Shown here: positions 51,031 to 62,686 of the stretch, in pieces
Layout: each line of letters begins with the position of its first letter
Position numbering within the stretch: the stretch's first letter is position 1
Assembly: GCF_963678635.1 (NCBI RefSeq)
Contig: NC_087066.1
Location: 12,260,517-12,324,516 of the forward strand
Reading direction: 5' to 3'
Origin: Symsagittifera roscoffensis
Lineage: Eukaryota; Xenacoelomorpha; Acoela; Convolutidae
Length of the DNA: 64,000 bases
Position numbers and translations under genes: made by a program
Notes under the pieces: generated by a model
Database searches by the model: none
Seen by the model: the letters and a program-made list of their open reading frames with translations, nothing else
Told to the model about the DNA's origin: nothing

Positions 51031-51902
51031 CGGCACCCAGAAATCGATTTTGAAGATCTTAAAGACCAAACTACGCTTTGAAACAAAATTGCTCTTTTTC
51101 TGCTCATTTCAGTGGTTGAAAACTAAGATTGAAACTTCTGTTTTCATTTCTGTTTCAAATGTTTATACTCACTCACAAATATTACCATTTGATTGGTATA
51201 TAAATACCTGATAACTCTATATTAATTGCTTATACTGAAAAAGCGACATTGAAGTGTTTATTGAAATATTTGTATAGGGCAAGTGGAAATTCTAAGTAAT
51301 TGATGTTTTCAGTATTAAGGTCTTGTACAGACTTAACTTTTATCGCCTGATCACTGAATGCTAATCAACCGAAACCCGGAAATATATAATTTTTTTAATG
51401 CAATAAATTAACATCGTAAATTGCAATGTTCAAAATTTGTTCTAGTTAAGTGATATTGAAAAAAATTCAAACGAGAAACCAGATCCGCGAGAAAATATGA
51501 TGCAAACATGAACCAAACTTATCATTCTTCTACCTTAGATCAAATTGCTTCGCTTAAAAATGTCTTTGTGCTGCTATTTAATATTGATGTCTTATAACAT
51601 AAACATCGATCTAGGTTTTTGAGGGATTTTTTTAATAACACGACTTAACATGTTACTGCCACTGAGGTTGAAGTATGATTAAAATAAGACTTGAATCACA
51701 TGATAATGACGAGCTGCTAGTCGTTGCTTAAAACGTTTTGATGGTAACTTTTCTTGATGAATAATTACAGCACATTATTGAACAGCAGCAAAACAACAAA
51801 AACAAAAAGTGTACAGTTCGAAAAAAACACAAGTTTTGTTTTATTGAATCATCGAAGCGTTACTTTCATTTTTTCTTTACCTGCTTCAATTATCCATTCA
51901 AA
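51031..51902. other. 5' flank of the NERD-helicase gene
   Basis: AT-rich with no clear TATA or initiator that I could defend. It holds any promoter and 5' untranslated region of the gene that begins at 51903. Confidence 0.5.
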
Positions 51903-53130
51903 ATGGCGGAGAGCTGTTTTCGTGATTTTTATCAGGAGCTCGATGGGTTTGAGCTGGACATGCCAGGAAGACAGAGAGTCCATTTCAGTGATAACGAGAC
52001 CCTCCTGAGAATGTTGCGATGTCAATACAGAAACTGGACCGACGCAGGAAAAATAACATCAGTTCCTCCTGCCAGAGTTCCCAGACTATTCCTGAAAAAC
52101 ATCCAGATGAGCTCAGCACAGCAAAAAGAATTCAAATCTCTTCAAAAAGGCGAGGATGGTGAAATAAAAATCTACCGATTACTAATGGAAAAATATGACG
52201 AAAATCGGGGTGGTGTTATGTTGTTTCCGAATGTAAATGCAACAGAAATTTTTAAAACACAGTCAGCGAAGGTAGAAATTGACACGATATTAATTATACC
52301 GACTAAAGGAGTGTTTTTGTTCAATATAAAAGCTCAAGGAGGGAAAGGGTTGACGCCACACAAAATTGAAGAAGATTTCAGAAATCATTCGGCCTTCCTG
52401 CGAACGCTCATGCAATACGGCTGCAAAGACATTTCAAAATTTCCTCCAATTCATTCAGTTTATTGTCATCTGTTTGACGACAATAAAGAAAAGTTTGAGC
52501 GCAATATTAAACAAGAACAAAACGAAAGCAAACTTCTAGTTTTTACCAAATCAGACTTGAAACCGGAAAAATTTGCCGCTTCATGGACTGAGAAAATTCA
52601 AGATATTCCAGATTTAGATCCAAATTTATGGGAGATATTTGAGGTGTTCATTGCTCGATTAGTCGCACTTAACTCAATTGAAGGTTCTCTTGCGTTGATT
52701 CACGATCAAGTTAGTTCAAATTACCTTCAGGCGACAAATAAAAACAAGACAAATTTTGACGCTTTCGTTAGTGAAAAGGAATCAAAATCAGTTTTGATGG
52801 AGGCCTCAAAAGCAAAATATAGAACAAAAACGAGATTCGTATTGTGGACAAAAGAACAGTTAAAGATAATCTCGACCGTCGTTGAGCATTTGCAAGATAC
52901 TAATCGGAAGGCTTTGAAACTGATTGTCAAGGGATGCAAAGGGTCGGGAAAAACAATGGTTTTAATTTTTCTGGCCAAAATCGCAGCCAAATTAATTCAA
53001 AATCAGCTTCCTGGTCAAGACAATCAAGGCGTTGTAACTTTATTCAGTGGCAACTGGGTGGCTTCTTATCTGCACACAGAGCAAATGCAGAACCTCCTAG
53101 AATCTTCTGGCGACACTATTTGCAATTTGG
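51903..53130 (+). CDS. NERD-helicase exon 1
   Basis: 409 codons plus one base, up to donor GTCAGT at 53131. Without splicing the frame stops two codons later. It holds the NERD-like domain and Walker A. Confidence 0.85.
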
Positions 53131-56100
53131 GTCAGTAAAAACTAATAAGGAAGGCCTAAATGAAAAATTATTAAAGTAAAATGGAAAAATGGTGTACAGC
53201 AAGTCAGACGACAGATATTAAAAGGACAATCGCTTTCGATAGGAGTTAGAGATTAAAGACGACGCTACTCACAAGTCACCAGTTGTATTTTTGAAACCAC
53301 CTAAGTTTGATCATTCATATTAAAGGTTTTAACGTTCTCCTAATTTCATGTCATATGCATATCAAGTCGTCTTAGTTACCTTGCAGTTCGTTTTTTTTTT
53401 TTAAATTTTAATTTTTTTCTAATTTTTTTTATTTCGGCAATTGTCTATTTTGTATTCTTCAAATAATTGTCATAGAAAAACTGAGGGGCGCTTAAGCAAT
53501 TCTATTTTAAGAATCAGAGAACAAAGAGTATAAAATAAAACTGAAATTTAGGCTGCAGAAAAATCTACTTCCAAAATACTTCACTTATTACTGATTTTCA
53601 TGAAACAAACATTACATTCTACGAAGGTTCTGCAAAATTTTTCGTTAATTATTCCTTTGAAGTAGATTTTTTACAGAACTTTTGGTTAAAAAACCCTTGA
53701 AATGGAAATTTTTTTAGCGCCAATACTGAACAATTGCCGTTAAGAGCAAAACATAGCTCTTTTCTGCTTCCCTAACATTGCCTTTGCGTTTATATGCATC
53801 AATTTTAAAAAAACTATTGGGCTAAAAAGTTCTACATGAGGTCAAAAATCTCACCTTTTATTTTTTTAATAAAAAAAACAAAGAAAAAACACATCTGTGT
53901 TAGCACCTATTTGTTTGAAGACATCAATTTTTTCGGAATAACAAAAAGCATTTACATATACCTTTTTGGTTAACTGGAATCTATTATTCTCAGAAATATG
54001 ACAAAAAGTTGTTGTTTTCCATATAATGAATATTGACTCAAAAAGTTTTAAGAATTGGTCAAGCGCTTAAGGTTTTGCCTATCAGCATGCAACTTTTTAT
54101 AAATTGAAAGAAAAACATGTTCGCTCATTGATGTTGAAATAAATTGTCATTGATAACTACGAATTTTTTAGTGTTAAATGAAAGCATTTTATTGAAAAAT
54201 TCGAAAGACCAAACCATCTTTGAATTCAGATTTTAAATCGATATTTCTTATCAAAAATGTATGGCGGGAACAGAGTTAGATAACACACATTTTATGCAAA
54301 GATCCTATATTTTGTGTTTTTTAAGTTTCCGACCTTCGATACGAAAGCAGCGGAATATTTGTGCTCGGGGTGGGGTTTCTTTTTTTTCTTCAGACAAATT
54401 TCGACTTCTTATTTTTGACGGACTTCTTAAATATCATTCAAAAAGTATGGTTGTCCTGAGCTTAAATATGAAAAGATATTTCACCTGTGACCATTTTTTG
54501 TAAAATTATGGGGGTTTGAAGATTGCCATTTTGACCATTTTGGGACAACTAACGCGCGATATATTTCGCGCTATCAACGCGCAAGCGGAGATTTAATCCG
54601 TCTTAAAAATCGTAAGAATTTTAGAATTTTTTTTTTCATTTCATTTTTTTACATTTAATTTTTTTATGTTGTTACTGCTCCAAAAACCTTAAAAGGTAGT
54701 CTGAACATTCAGGGCTTCGCCCTGATACGAGCAGTCTTGTTCTTTGTTCTGATTCACAATTTTTTTCCAGTTTTGCAAAATGTAGCTACGAAAAATAAAT
54801 ATAATGTTTATTAAGTTTTTATTTTGAAATCTTTCTTAGGCTTTCGAAATTGTTCTGATTCACAATTTTTTTCCAGTTTTGCAAAATGTAGCTACGAAAA
54901 ATAAATATAATGATTATTAAGTTTTTATTTTTATCTTTCTTAGGGTTTCGAAATTAAACTTTTTCAATGATAAGTTTTTTGCTTGCACAATCATTTGGCT
55001 GGATTTTGAATGTTGTGAAACCATGGTTTTGAAATAATTTCCGAGCAATCTAAGATGAAATTAGCAATGTCGTTGAGGCGAAATGAGGACTGATTATAGA
55101 ATTCGATCTTTAATGCCAATTAGTTCATCGCATATTTGTGGTAACTATCAGTTATTACAAATACAAATAAGCCTTTTGAATTGGAGCTCAGTGCATCAAA
55201 ATTTTAAGATCATATCACAAGTTCCTTCAAAAAGGCAGTTGGAAATTCTTAAATTTTTAAAGAACAAAAAAAACCCTGAGCCCAAATAATCTATGTTTTA
55301 AGCAAAAAATTTGAACAATTAAAAAACCTGAGATTTTAAAAACTAATATTATTTTAATTCTACTATTCATTTCAGAAAAAATTCACTTCTGCTTCCCTAC
55401 AAAAAGTAACGATACAAAAAAGATACTAAAAACTGCCATCTATTCGTTTTGCAAAAGTGACCGTGATCGGGTATGTTAATATTATGCCAATTTCACAACA
55501 ATCTTTTTTTTGTGTGTGATTTATTGTTTGCCCACTCGAGTATGATTATACTCATGGAACTGGGCATTGAAGATAATTACAAGCTTTTCTATTTTGCCAA
55601 AATTTTTGGTCTTTTTCTAATGCAAATATAATCAAACTGATTTTTCAGGTTATGAGCTCAAAAGAAGTCAGGAGAAGAACAAAGAAACCGAAGTGACAAA
55701 TCAACAGCAACGCCGCAAGTTAATTGAACATCATCTACAGAAGACACACATTTTTTTGTGTGACGAGTTCCATTCGGATAGAAACATCAATGCAAAGTAT
55801 GTTTTGTCTTCCCTCAACTATTCAAAATTTTAGCTGTGTTTTTACAAAGAATCCAGGTCCGCACAAAAAAAAATTACACGGACAAAAAGAGAAGAAAATG
55901 TGCTTCTATTAGGACACTTTATTGCAGTAGTTAAGTTTCACATTTTTAACGTTTTGAACCTAGCACGGGGAAATTAAGACATCATTGAAAGCATCACACT
56001 CTGCAGAATAGACCTCTAAAAATTGGTGGCCAGCCAAAAATACGCAACAGTTTAATAATAAATATATAACAATTATAAGACAGTTATGAAAGCAATGCAA

Positions 56101-58728
56101 ATTTAATTCATATGACGTAAATTTTTTGTCGGTTCATCAAGTCTTTGAATTTTTGGTTAGGATATAGTGGTTTTTTACACTTCTTAAATTAGTGTTTTTA
56201 AATAAAATGATATTGGCGCTTCATATTGCTGCTTTATTTTCTGAGATTAATATTTCGCCAAATTTTTTCAAAAGAGAAAGTTTTTTATCTGAGTACTGCA
56301 GATACCATTTTTTGAGGATCAAGATAAAATCCTCCAACAACTGGACCATACACTAGCACTAGGTATATTAGATCTTCCTCTTCGAAGTTTATTTTAGAAA
56401 GAATTCGCCCGGCGATCAAAATGCTCAATACTGAATGGCTGAAACCTCCAACATTTAACCGAATTAGCACCCCCCAGCACAGCACACAATCAAGATAACT
56501 ACCCCCTCAGCACAGTGCAGATGCAAGTAAACACGCCCCCCCCCCCCACACACACACACCGCTCTAGATGAGGATTGTTAACTTGGACCTTTTTTCTACT
56601 ATGGTTTTTCATTCAAATTTTTAGCTTACTAATCATTTAATTATACTTTTGTTGCAGCGACGATGGATTTATACCGCTGGGAATTCTGAACGAAAATCAG
56701 CATTGTATTTTATTCAGTTCTCAAAAGGAAAAAATTGGTCTCCTGAATGAGAAATACCAGGTTTTATCACTCAATGCTTGTCTCAGATCAACATCCGAAA
56801 TAATAAACTTCGTCGAAAGGTATCGATTGGAGGGTATCAGTACAAGAACCTTCGAGATCAAATCTTCACCATCACATAACTTTCATGGTGAAAAAGCAGA
56901 TATTCGGTCTTGTAGTGAAATATCTGATTTCATTCAGACCAGTGTGGCAACAATAGAAGAGTACGTGCACAAATCCAGCGGCTCAATTTTTCTACCTGTC
57001 ATAGTGCATGTGCCCAGTGAGATCCTGGCACGAATATCGTCAGACCTGGAAAGTAAAAAGATTAAATACTTTTGTCATCAGAATTGGTACAATGACTCCT
57101 CTGATGGCAGTGAGAGCGAGTTGCCAGTCGTTCGCTTTTTAGATATTCAGGGAATAGATGGCCTGGAGTTCGCAGTAGTCGTCATTCTTTTGTATGACGA
57201 TGGTTCTGGTGATAGGCGTGTTATTCATTACTTCCATACCATGATAACCAGAGCGTGTGTGAAACTTGTCATCGTCAAAGTCGTAGACAAGCCAAAACAA
57301 GACCAACAGCGGAAGAAAGCAATAAATTACACATTCGGAAAAAATCTAAAAGGTGAACTGGAAAAGTTTGAATCTAACAGCCTTGTACTTTTGGTGGGAA
57401 CCTATTTCCGATTCAATTTCATAACACCCATAACACAGTCCGAAGTTGTAAACAGGAGTAATTGCCAGCCAAAAATAAAAAGAATTCAATATTTCAACGG
57501 GCCAAATAATGTCATCATTCTGCAATTAGAAGATCTATACAAAAAAAAGCATTTAGAAGAATTGAAAAGAATTGGATTACGGACAATTATTCTTGTCGGT
57601 GCTAGACACAGTAATTACTGGTCCTGGAATTTTTATTGGCATACTGATAGAATTCTTCATTCAAACGCGTTTTGTGGGCAATTTGAAGTTAGAAGTTTGT
57701 TGTTTCTGCACGATAATTATGACCAGCTTTCAATCCAGTTAGAGCGTTCCCTGAACAAAAACGAGAGCCATGATAATTTTGAATTACAAAATTTTGGAAA
57801 ATCGGATGACATTTTTAAGGACGACCAGCTGCTCAAGCTTAACGAGCCGTACCTAAAATGGGAAAACTGGAAAGAAAAAGCGAAAGAGAGTCGTCGACTA
57901 TCGTTGCCAACTTCCCGTGTGTCTGCCATATACAATGATTGCTTAAATCTAATGCAAAAAGGCAGCATTAAAGATCCCGAAAAATACATAAAGTTGTACG
58001 TTGCGATGTGCCAGTTATATTTGACGGAAATTTCGAAACCAGTGTATAGCTTAAAAGACTTAGATATAGATTCTGAAGAATACAATTCTTTTCAATGTTT
58101 TGCTTTTGGAGCATTGACGACTGCTGGTTTTGTATTAGAGCAAGATGCCAGGTGCGTTGAAGCATACCATCAGATCTACCGAGCGATAAAAGTTATTACA
58201 AACAAACAAGCCTCCGGATGTCAAGAACTTGAGGAAGATGACATTAACGAGACCATACAAAAAAGTGAAGAGGATTTGAGACATGCAAATACGACTGGAC
58301 TTCGGAATCTTGACTTGTTACACGCTAATATCGGGCCAACTTTATCAGAAAAATGTGACTTGTTATTCCTGAAGCGGAAAGATTATGAAAACGAAGCAGA
58401 CTCAGATACACTGTTTGCAAAAAGGAAAGAATTGGCTGAGATTACTTGTGAGTTAGCCATAGATTTTCTGAATCAAATAACAGAAAGTGGTGTTAGTTAT
58501 CACGTAATAGAGTTTCGGTTAAATCCTTATCTAGAAGTACTGTCGGCGGTACTTGAACAGCCCATCCGTTGTGCCCTGGAATCGTTAGAGTGGAATCCGA
58601 GACACGAACCAGCATTTGATGTACTCAAAAAATCTTTCGCATTTTACACTTTAATTCTGAACGAAGTCTACAACATAGCAACTAAAATTGAGAAGAGGAA
58701 GTCTTTAGCTGGAAGCAGACTTCATTAA
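51903..58728 (+). CDS. NERD-domain superfamily 1 helicase, four exons
   Basis: Exons 51903-53130, 55376-55470, about 55649/55657-55796 and 56658-58728 encode about 1,175 residues. ATG sits in a good context (CAAAATGG). Residues 83-143 are NERD-like: GEDGE (83-87), EID (125-127), then FLFNIK (138-143), where the usual catalytic Glu is Asn141. A Q-motif-like LWTKEQLKII and Walker A GCKGSGKT (Lys350) open the helicase core. Walker B is THIFLCDEFH in exon 3. Later motifs are ACLRSTSEIINF, DIQGIDGLEFAVVV and FHTMITRACVKLVIV, the UvrD-like motifs IV to VI. About 400 C-terminal residues, helical and charged, match nothing I know. NERD domains in bacteria are proposed nucleases that often occur with helicases. 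DNA or RNA processing or defence is inference. Splicing between exons 2 and 3 is ambiguous. Confidence 0.85.
54325..54740 (+). mobile_element. Helentron-like element inside an intron
   Basis: The left end is TTCCGACCTTCGATACGAAAG (a weakened hairpin), then CGGAATATTTGTGCTCGGGG. A GCGCGATATATTTCGCGC palindrome lies at about 54554. The right end has a perfect hairpin, CAGGGC..GCCCTG, then ATACGAGCAGTCTTG. It lacks about 120 bp found in the 62-kb copies. It has the same orientation as the gene. Confidence 0.8.
54745..54955. repeat. 106-bp tandem duplication
   Basis: TGTTCTGATTCACAATTTTT at 54745 recurs at 54851, and the two 106-bp units differ at only a few positions. It abuts the right end of the Helentron-like element. 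Confidence 0.92.
55376..55470 (+). CDS. NERD-helicase exon 2
   Basis: Acceptor TTCTACTATTCATTTCAG and donor GTATGT. Its two first bases complete a Glu codon with exon 1, then it reads KIHFCFPTKSNDTKK. A 95-base exon, phase-matched upstream. Confidence 0.75.
55649..55796 (+). CDS. NERD-helicase exon 3 (Walker B)
   Basis: Good acceptor TGATTTTTCAG at 55648, donor GTATGT at 55797. The coding frame (LKRSQEKNKE.. to THIFLCDEFHSDRNINA) fits exon 2 if the AG at 55655-55656 is used, or if exon 2 ends earlier at AAAA|GTGACC. With the strongest donor and strongest acceptor together the frame would break. Confidence 0.75.
56520..56565. repeat. Short C run and CA microsatellite in intron 3
   Basis: CCCCCCCCCCC followed by (CA)n within intron 3 of the NERD-helicase gene. 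Confidence 0.8.
56658..58728 (+). CDS. NERD-helicase exon 4 (helicase C-terminal half and tail)
   Basis: Acceptor ATACTTTTGTTGCAG. The first base completes an Asn codon with exon 3 (NDDGFIPLGIL). The exon is open for 689 codons to TAA at 58726-58728. Confidence 0.88.
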
Positions 58729-59855
58729 TCGTTTTATTGAAATAATTTACACTGACCAGTTTTCAAATTGTGAGATCCAGGTTGAACTAGTAATAGTCTT
58801 TTTATAAACAGCAGAATACGCTCACTACCAAAATACAAAAGTTTACTACCAATTTAAAAACAAGCAAACAAGCCACAAGTTGTTGAGCACTTGATGGAGG
58901 TGGCAGTCTCTTTAGCTAGTATCAAAATGTACTACAAACAGCAGAAACAAAGTTTGATCAATTTGTAGCAGTTTCTTTGCAGCCGTTTTTCAAATTACAT
59001 TTAAAAACTTAGATTTATTCATGATTAAAGAATAGGCAAACTTGCTAAATTTAGACATTAATTTTCAGGTTTGTTCAGACATGTTTTGACATGACAAATA
59101 ATCTTTGCAAAATGTTTATGACATGGCTCAAAAGTAGTTCCAATTTGATTTGAGGCAACGTAATAAAGAAGATTTAAGCTCTGCTAGAAGCTAAAAGCAT
59201 CCATTTGTAGTTACGATAGCGTGTGGTTGTATTTTCATTCAAAAGTCTGTTGAAACTTTCAGTTTTGTTTTTAGCCCATCAAATTTTAGCCTATCATAAA
59301 TAAATAAATTGTTGGTAGACGGGTACAATAAATTGTCGGAACAGTCGGAAAAGTCAAACAGGCAGTCGGGACAGTCAAAGCTCAAACCTATGACGCGCAG
59401 TTTTGTTTGAGATAGCTTCGTTATCTAATGACGTTATAATATAATTAGAATTTCTGTATTTTCCGTCAGGAATCCGTCAGCATCAATATGCAGAATATGC
59501 TGATATAGATGGAATGTTACTTCAGGTTGACATACTTGCGGATGGATAACACAACCGATGTTATATCATAGCAATTCACTCGAAAGTTTCTGGAGTTACT
59601 CACTGCAACACATGTACAAACTTCGCATTTCACAAACCGTTCGTGACAATCAAGCCTCTTTTCAAGAAGCAGCACTCGACTCCTCTTAATTACCCTGAAA
59701 AAACTTTTCACTATAAACTATAAACTTTTTAGATTTTCTTAATTTTCTAGGTGTTAAAATGACAAAGTCCGAAACAAATGGAAATTTTATTTAGAATGAC
59801 GTATGTTCGTCAAGCGACAAAGTAGGTCAAACCGATGAAATCGTAGACAGTGAAC
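58729..59855. other. 3' flank of the NERD-helicase gene
   Basis: AT-rich, with AATAAA-like words near 59299 that could end the transcript. No gene is seen. Confidence 0.45.
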
Positions 59856-59859
59856 CAAG

Positions 59860-61750
59860 GGGGATGATTCCCTTCCAGAAAATTTGAATGAAAAGTTCCT
59901 CGAATGGCATTCTGTCTGACAATTCTTAGGTTAGCTAACCTTTCTATGTTGATAATTTTCCACTTCAGTTGAAAACACTCAAATGCATAATTCGCAGAAA
60001 ATTTTCAGTGCAGTTTGATTTTCTCGTTAGCACACTGTGATACCCAACCGACCAAACTCTCCTGCGCTCTGGGCAAAGCGCTAGTAGCACCAACAGAAGC
60101 TATGTCTATCCCTAAACTAGAATGGCAATTACACGCCTTGGAAGAGAAAAAACTAGAGAATCTACCATCCTGATAAAAAATATTTTATGAGGACAAACAG
60201 CACCACTGCGCTCCATTGGCTGCATTTTTCATCAAAGCATCCAATTTTCGTCGCTGACTGACTAGGTGAAATACTTGTAGTCAGCACCGTAGACGAGTAG
60301 TATAATGTCGACACCGGAAACAATTAAACAGACTCGGGCACCAGTTGCTATTCCACTAAACATCCAAGCTTCCTAAGACTCATTGACTGACCTCTCCGTC
60401 CAAATAGTCAGAAATTCACTAAGAAAGACTCAACGGCCCCGTTGATAATGCTTTTGATACCGCCTTTGATTTTGTCGCAAAAGTGGCATCAACCAAACTC
60501 GTCATCAACTGGCCTTAAAAAGGCTTTTTTTAGCTGATACGCCTTGTACCATTCATTCTCATTTTAGATCCTAAGTTCTTTCTTTACCATGAATTAACAC
60601 TTAGGATCGTCAAACCCGCTAAGCCCGAAAACGCAAATGATTCTGTCGCAATAATTTACATTCCCAGAATTATGTGAAGATCTTAAGTCCCACTAAACAT
60701 TCTACTTTCATTGCTTCACCTGGTTCTTTCTGGTCCATGGACAGCAGAAAATTTCTTTCTGAAATCATTTTAAGAACAAAACATCCCATCAGATCTGATG
60801 GTTTTCATCGTTATTGAAGTCATTTGTATTTATAACTGCGTGTTGTACCGTCAGCGGAAACTAAAAAAGGCCACACTTTTATTGTCTTAGTAGCCAGTCA
60901 AGCACTTAGAGTACCGACCAGAGCCGTGCAATAACTGCAGTTTTGACTACTTCGAACCCTTGTATGAAAAGATTCGCCGGAGTTCCAAAAACATTTGGGC
61001 ATTCAGCTTACTTGTTTGAACACAAGGGCCATCCGCCTAGAATACTTTCCGTCTATGGATCCTGACACATGAGTATTGAGAGTGGAAACGTTCATCGCTT
61101 GGCGTGGCGCCGCATCAATAATTTAGTTCGGCAATAGAACGAAATTATTGTCCACTCGATCCTCAGTGACCTCACACACGGTCTTTTCTACATAAAACCA
61201 CAGAAAGGAAATACAAGAATCTCTACGCACCAGACGATGCTGCTTGGTGGCAACGGCTTGTACGTAGTAGTTGCCAGAAAAAATCTACTACTTGATCCTC
61301 AGACCTCGTTAATGACAGAATCATTTCTTCATACAATTTTCTGTTTTGTGGAGCAGTCTTTGAATACACATCCGCAGTGATTCAAATGAATTAGAAGCAC
61401 TCATATTCAAGCATTTTTAATGGAACTGCATACCGTGAGCTTTTTCAGTCGCAATGGTCAGTTACTTTGACCACCGCAAGCGCTACTTCCGCGCACAATC
61501 AGATTATGGTTTCGATGCATCAAAGTTACCTGCTTTTTCTCAAAAAACGCAATAAGTGACATACACCCGCCGAGTATGATTTCAAGCGCGGAGATCTTGT
61601 TTGGGTTTTCGGGTAACGTAGCCCCGTAGGTACCAACCTTTAGCAGTCATCTAAACCTTGTACATGGCAGAAATGCAATTGCCCGCTCTGCACACAAGAA
61701 AACCGCACAAAAAATTAGGTCATCCTGAAGTAAAATTTGCCTTTTGAGCC
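59860..61750 (+). pseudogene. Second BEL/Pao element, RNase H to DUF5641 remnants
   Basis: In plus-strand order: LPENLNEKFLEWHS (59870-59912), GKALVAPTEAMSIPKLEWQL (about 60074-60135), integrase pieces LTCLNTRAIRLEYFPS (about 61010) and FIAWRGAASII (about 61091), the WQRLVRS piece (about 61246), and the DUF5641 start GDLVWVF (about 61594). The same order and motifs occur in the minus-strand element at 35-9699. Stops and shifts are everywhere. It starts at the point in pol where the 42-45 kb remnant ends. Confidence 0.75.
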
Positions 61751-61835
61751 CGAAGACGGTTTTTCTCAAATTGCTTGGGTGAAAATTAAAAATAGCTTGA
61801 TTCATAAATGCAGTATAAACTCAACCTAAGAAAGA

Positions 61836-61916
61836 ACAGATAGCCGAGCGTTCCAAGCTAATATTCCAAATCTAGGTCGGTCGTTTCGGCTTAGGTTCGA
61901 GTTCCAACCGCCATAC
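61836..61916 (+). other. tRNA-like block downstream of the second BEL/Pao remnant
   Basis: TAGCCGAGCGTTCCAAGCTA forms a D-arm-like hairpin with an A-box match. GGTTCGAGTTCC follows as a B box. This lies where the 3' LTR should be, in the sense orientation of the element, just as in the first element's LTRs. It is too degenerate to be a tRNA gene. Confidence 0.55.
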
Positions 61917-62108
61917 CCAACGGCAATTGTTTCAAGTAATCGAGAACAAGTTTCAAAACAGGTTTCGGTTGACCTATTGTGTTTATTTGTACGTAATAGT
62001 TATTTAAAACATGCGTGAAATTTACGTAACTAGGTTAAAACTACGGAAGCTCGTATAAACATTCAGTTAACTTGTCTGAACTCATACACATGTTTTTGGC
62101 TGCTAATT

Positions 62109-62644
62109 GTTCCGACTTTCGGTCTGAAAGTAACGGAATATTTGTGCTCGGGTTGAGTTTTTGTTTTTCTTCAGACAAATTTCGACTTTTTAACTAGCCA
62201 TTTTTGACGGAATTTTTTTTTATATCATTCAAAAGATATTGTTGCCCTGAGCTCAAATTTGAAAAGATATTTCACCTGTGATCAATTTTTGTAAACATAT
62301 GGGGGTTTAAGGATTGCCACTTTGACAAATTTGGGACAATTAACGCGCGATATATTTCGCGCTATTAACGCGTAAGCGGAGAGTTAATCCGTCTCAGAAA
62401 TCGCTCCAAATTGGTTGAAAGAAGCTTATTTGCTATAACTGATTTGTTACAAGGAGCGAAATCTATCTTTTTCTATTTTATATGGCGTCTGGGGGGATGA
62501 TTTTTATAAAAAATTTCAATTTTTAGAATTTTTTTTTTTTTCATTTTATTTTATTACATTAAATTTTTTATGTTATTACTGCTCCATAATACCTTAAAAG
62601 GCAGTCGGAACATTCAGGGCTTTGCCCTGATACGAGCAGTTTTG
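62109..62644 (+). mobile_element. Helentron-like element, best-preserved copy
   Basis: Starts GTTCCGACT in a hairpin (CTTTCGGTCTGAAAG). It contains GCGCGATATATTTCGCGC (62346-62363) and ends AGTCGGAAC, ATT, CAGGGCTTTGCCCTG, ATACGAGCAGT. The start and the subterminal AGTCGGAAC form a 9-bp inverted repeat. There is no coding capacity, so it is non-autonomous. Confidence 0.82.
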
Positions 62645-62686
62645 TTTTACATTTAGACGTTGCTGCAAAATTTACGTGCAATTATT

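Larger units (their letters stand above)
53131..55375 (+). other. Intron 1 of the NERD-helicase gene
   Basis: A 2.2-kb intron containing a Helentron-like element (54325-54740) and a 106-bp tandem duplication. Confidence 0.75.
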
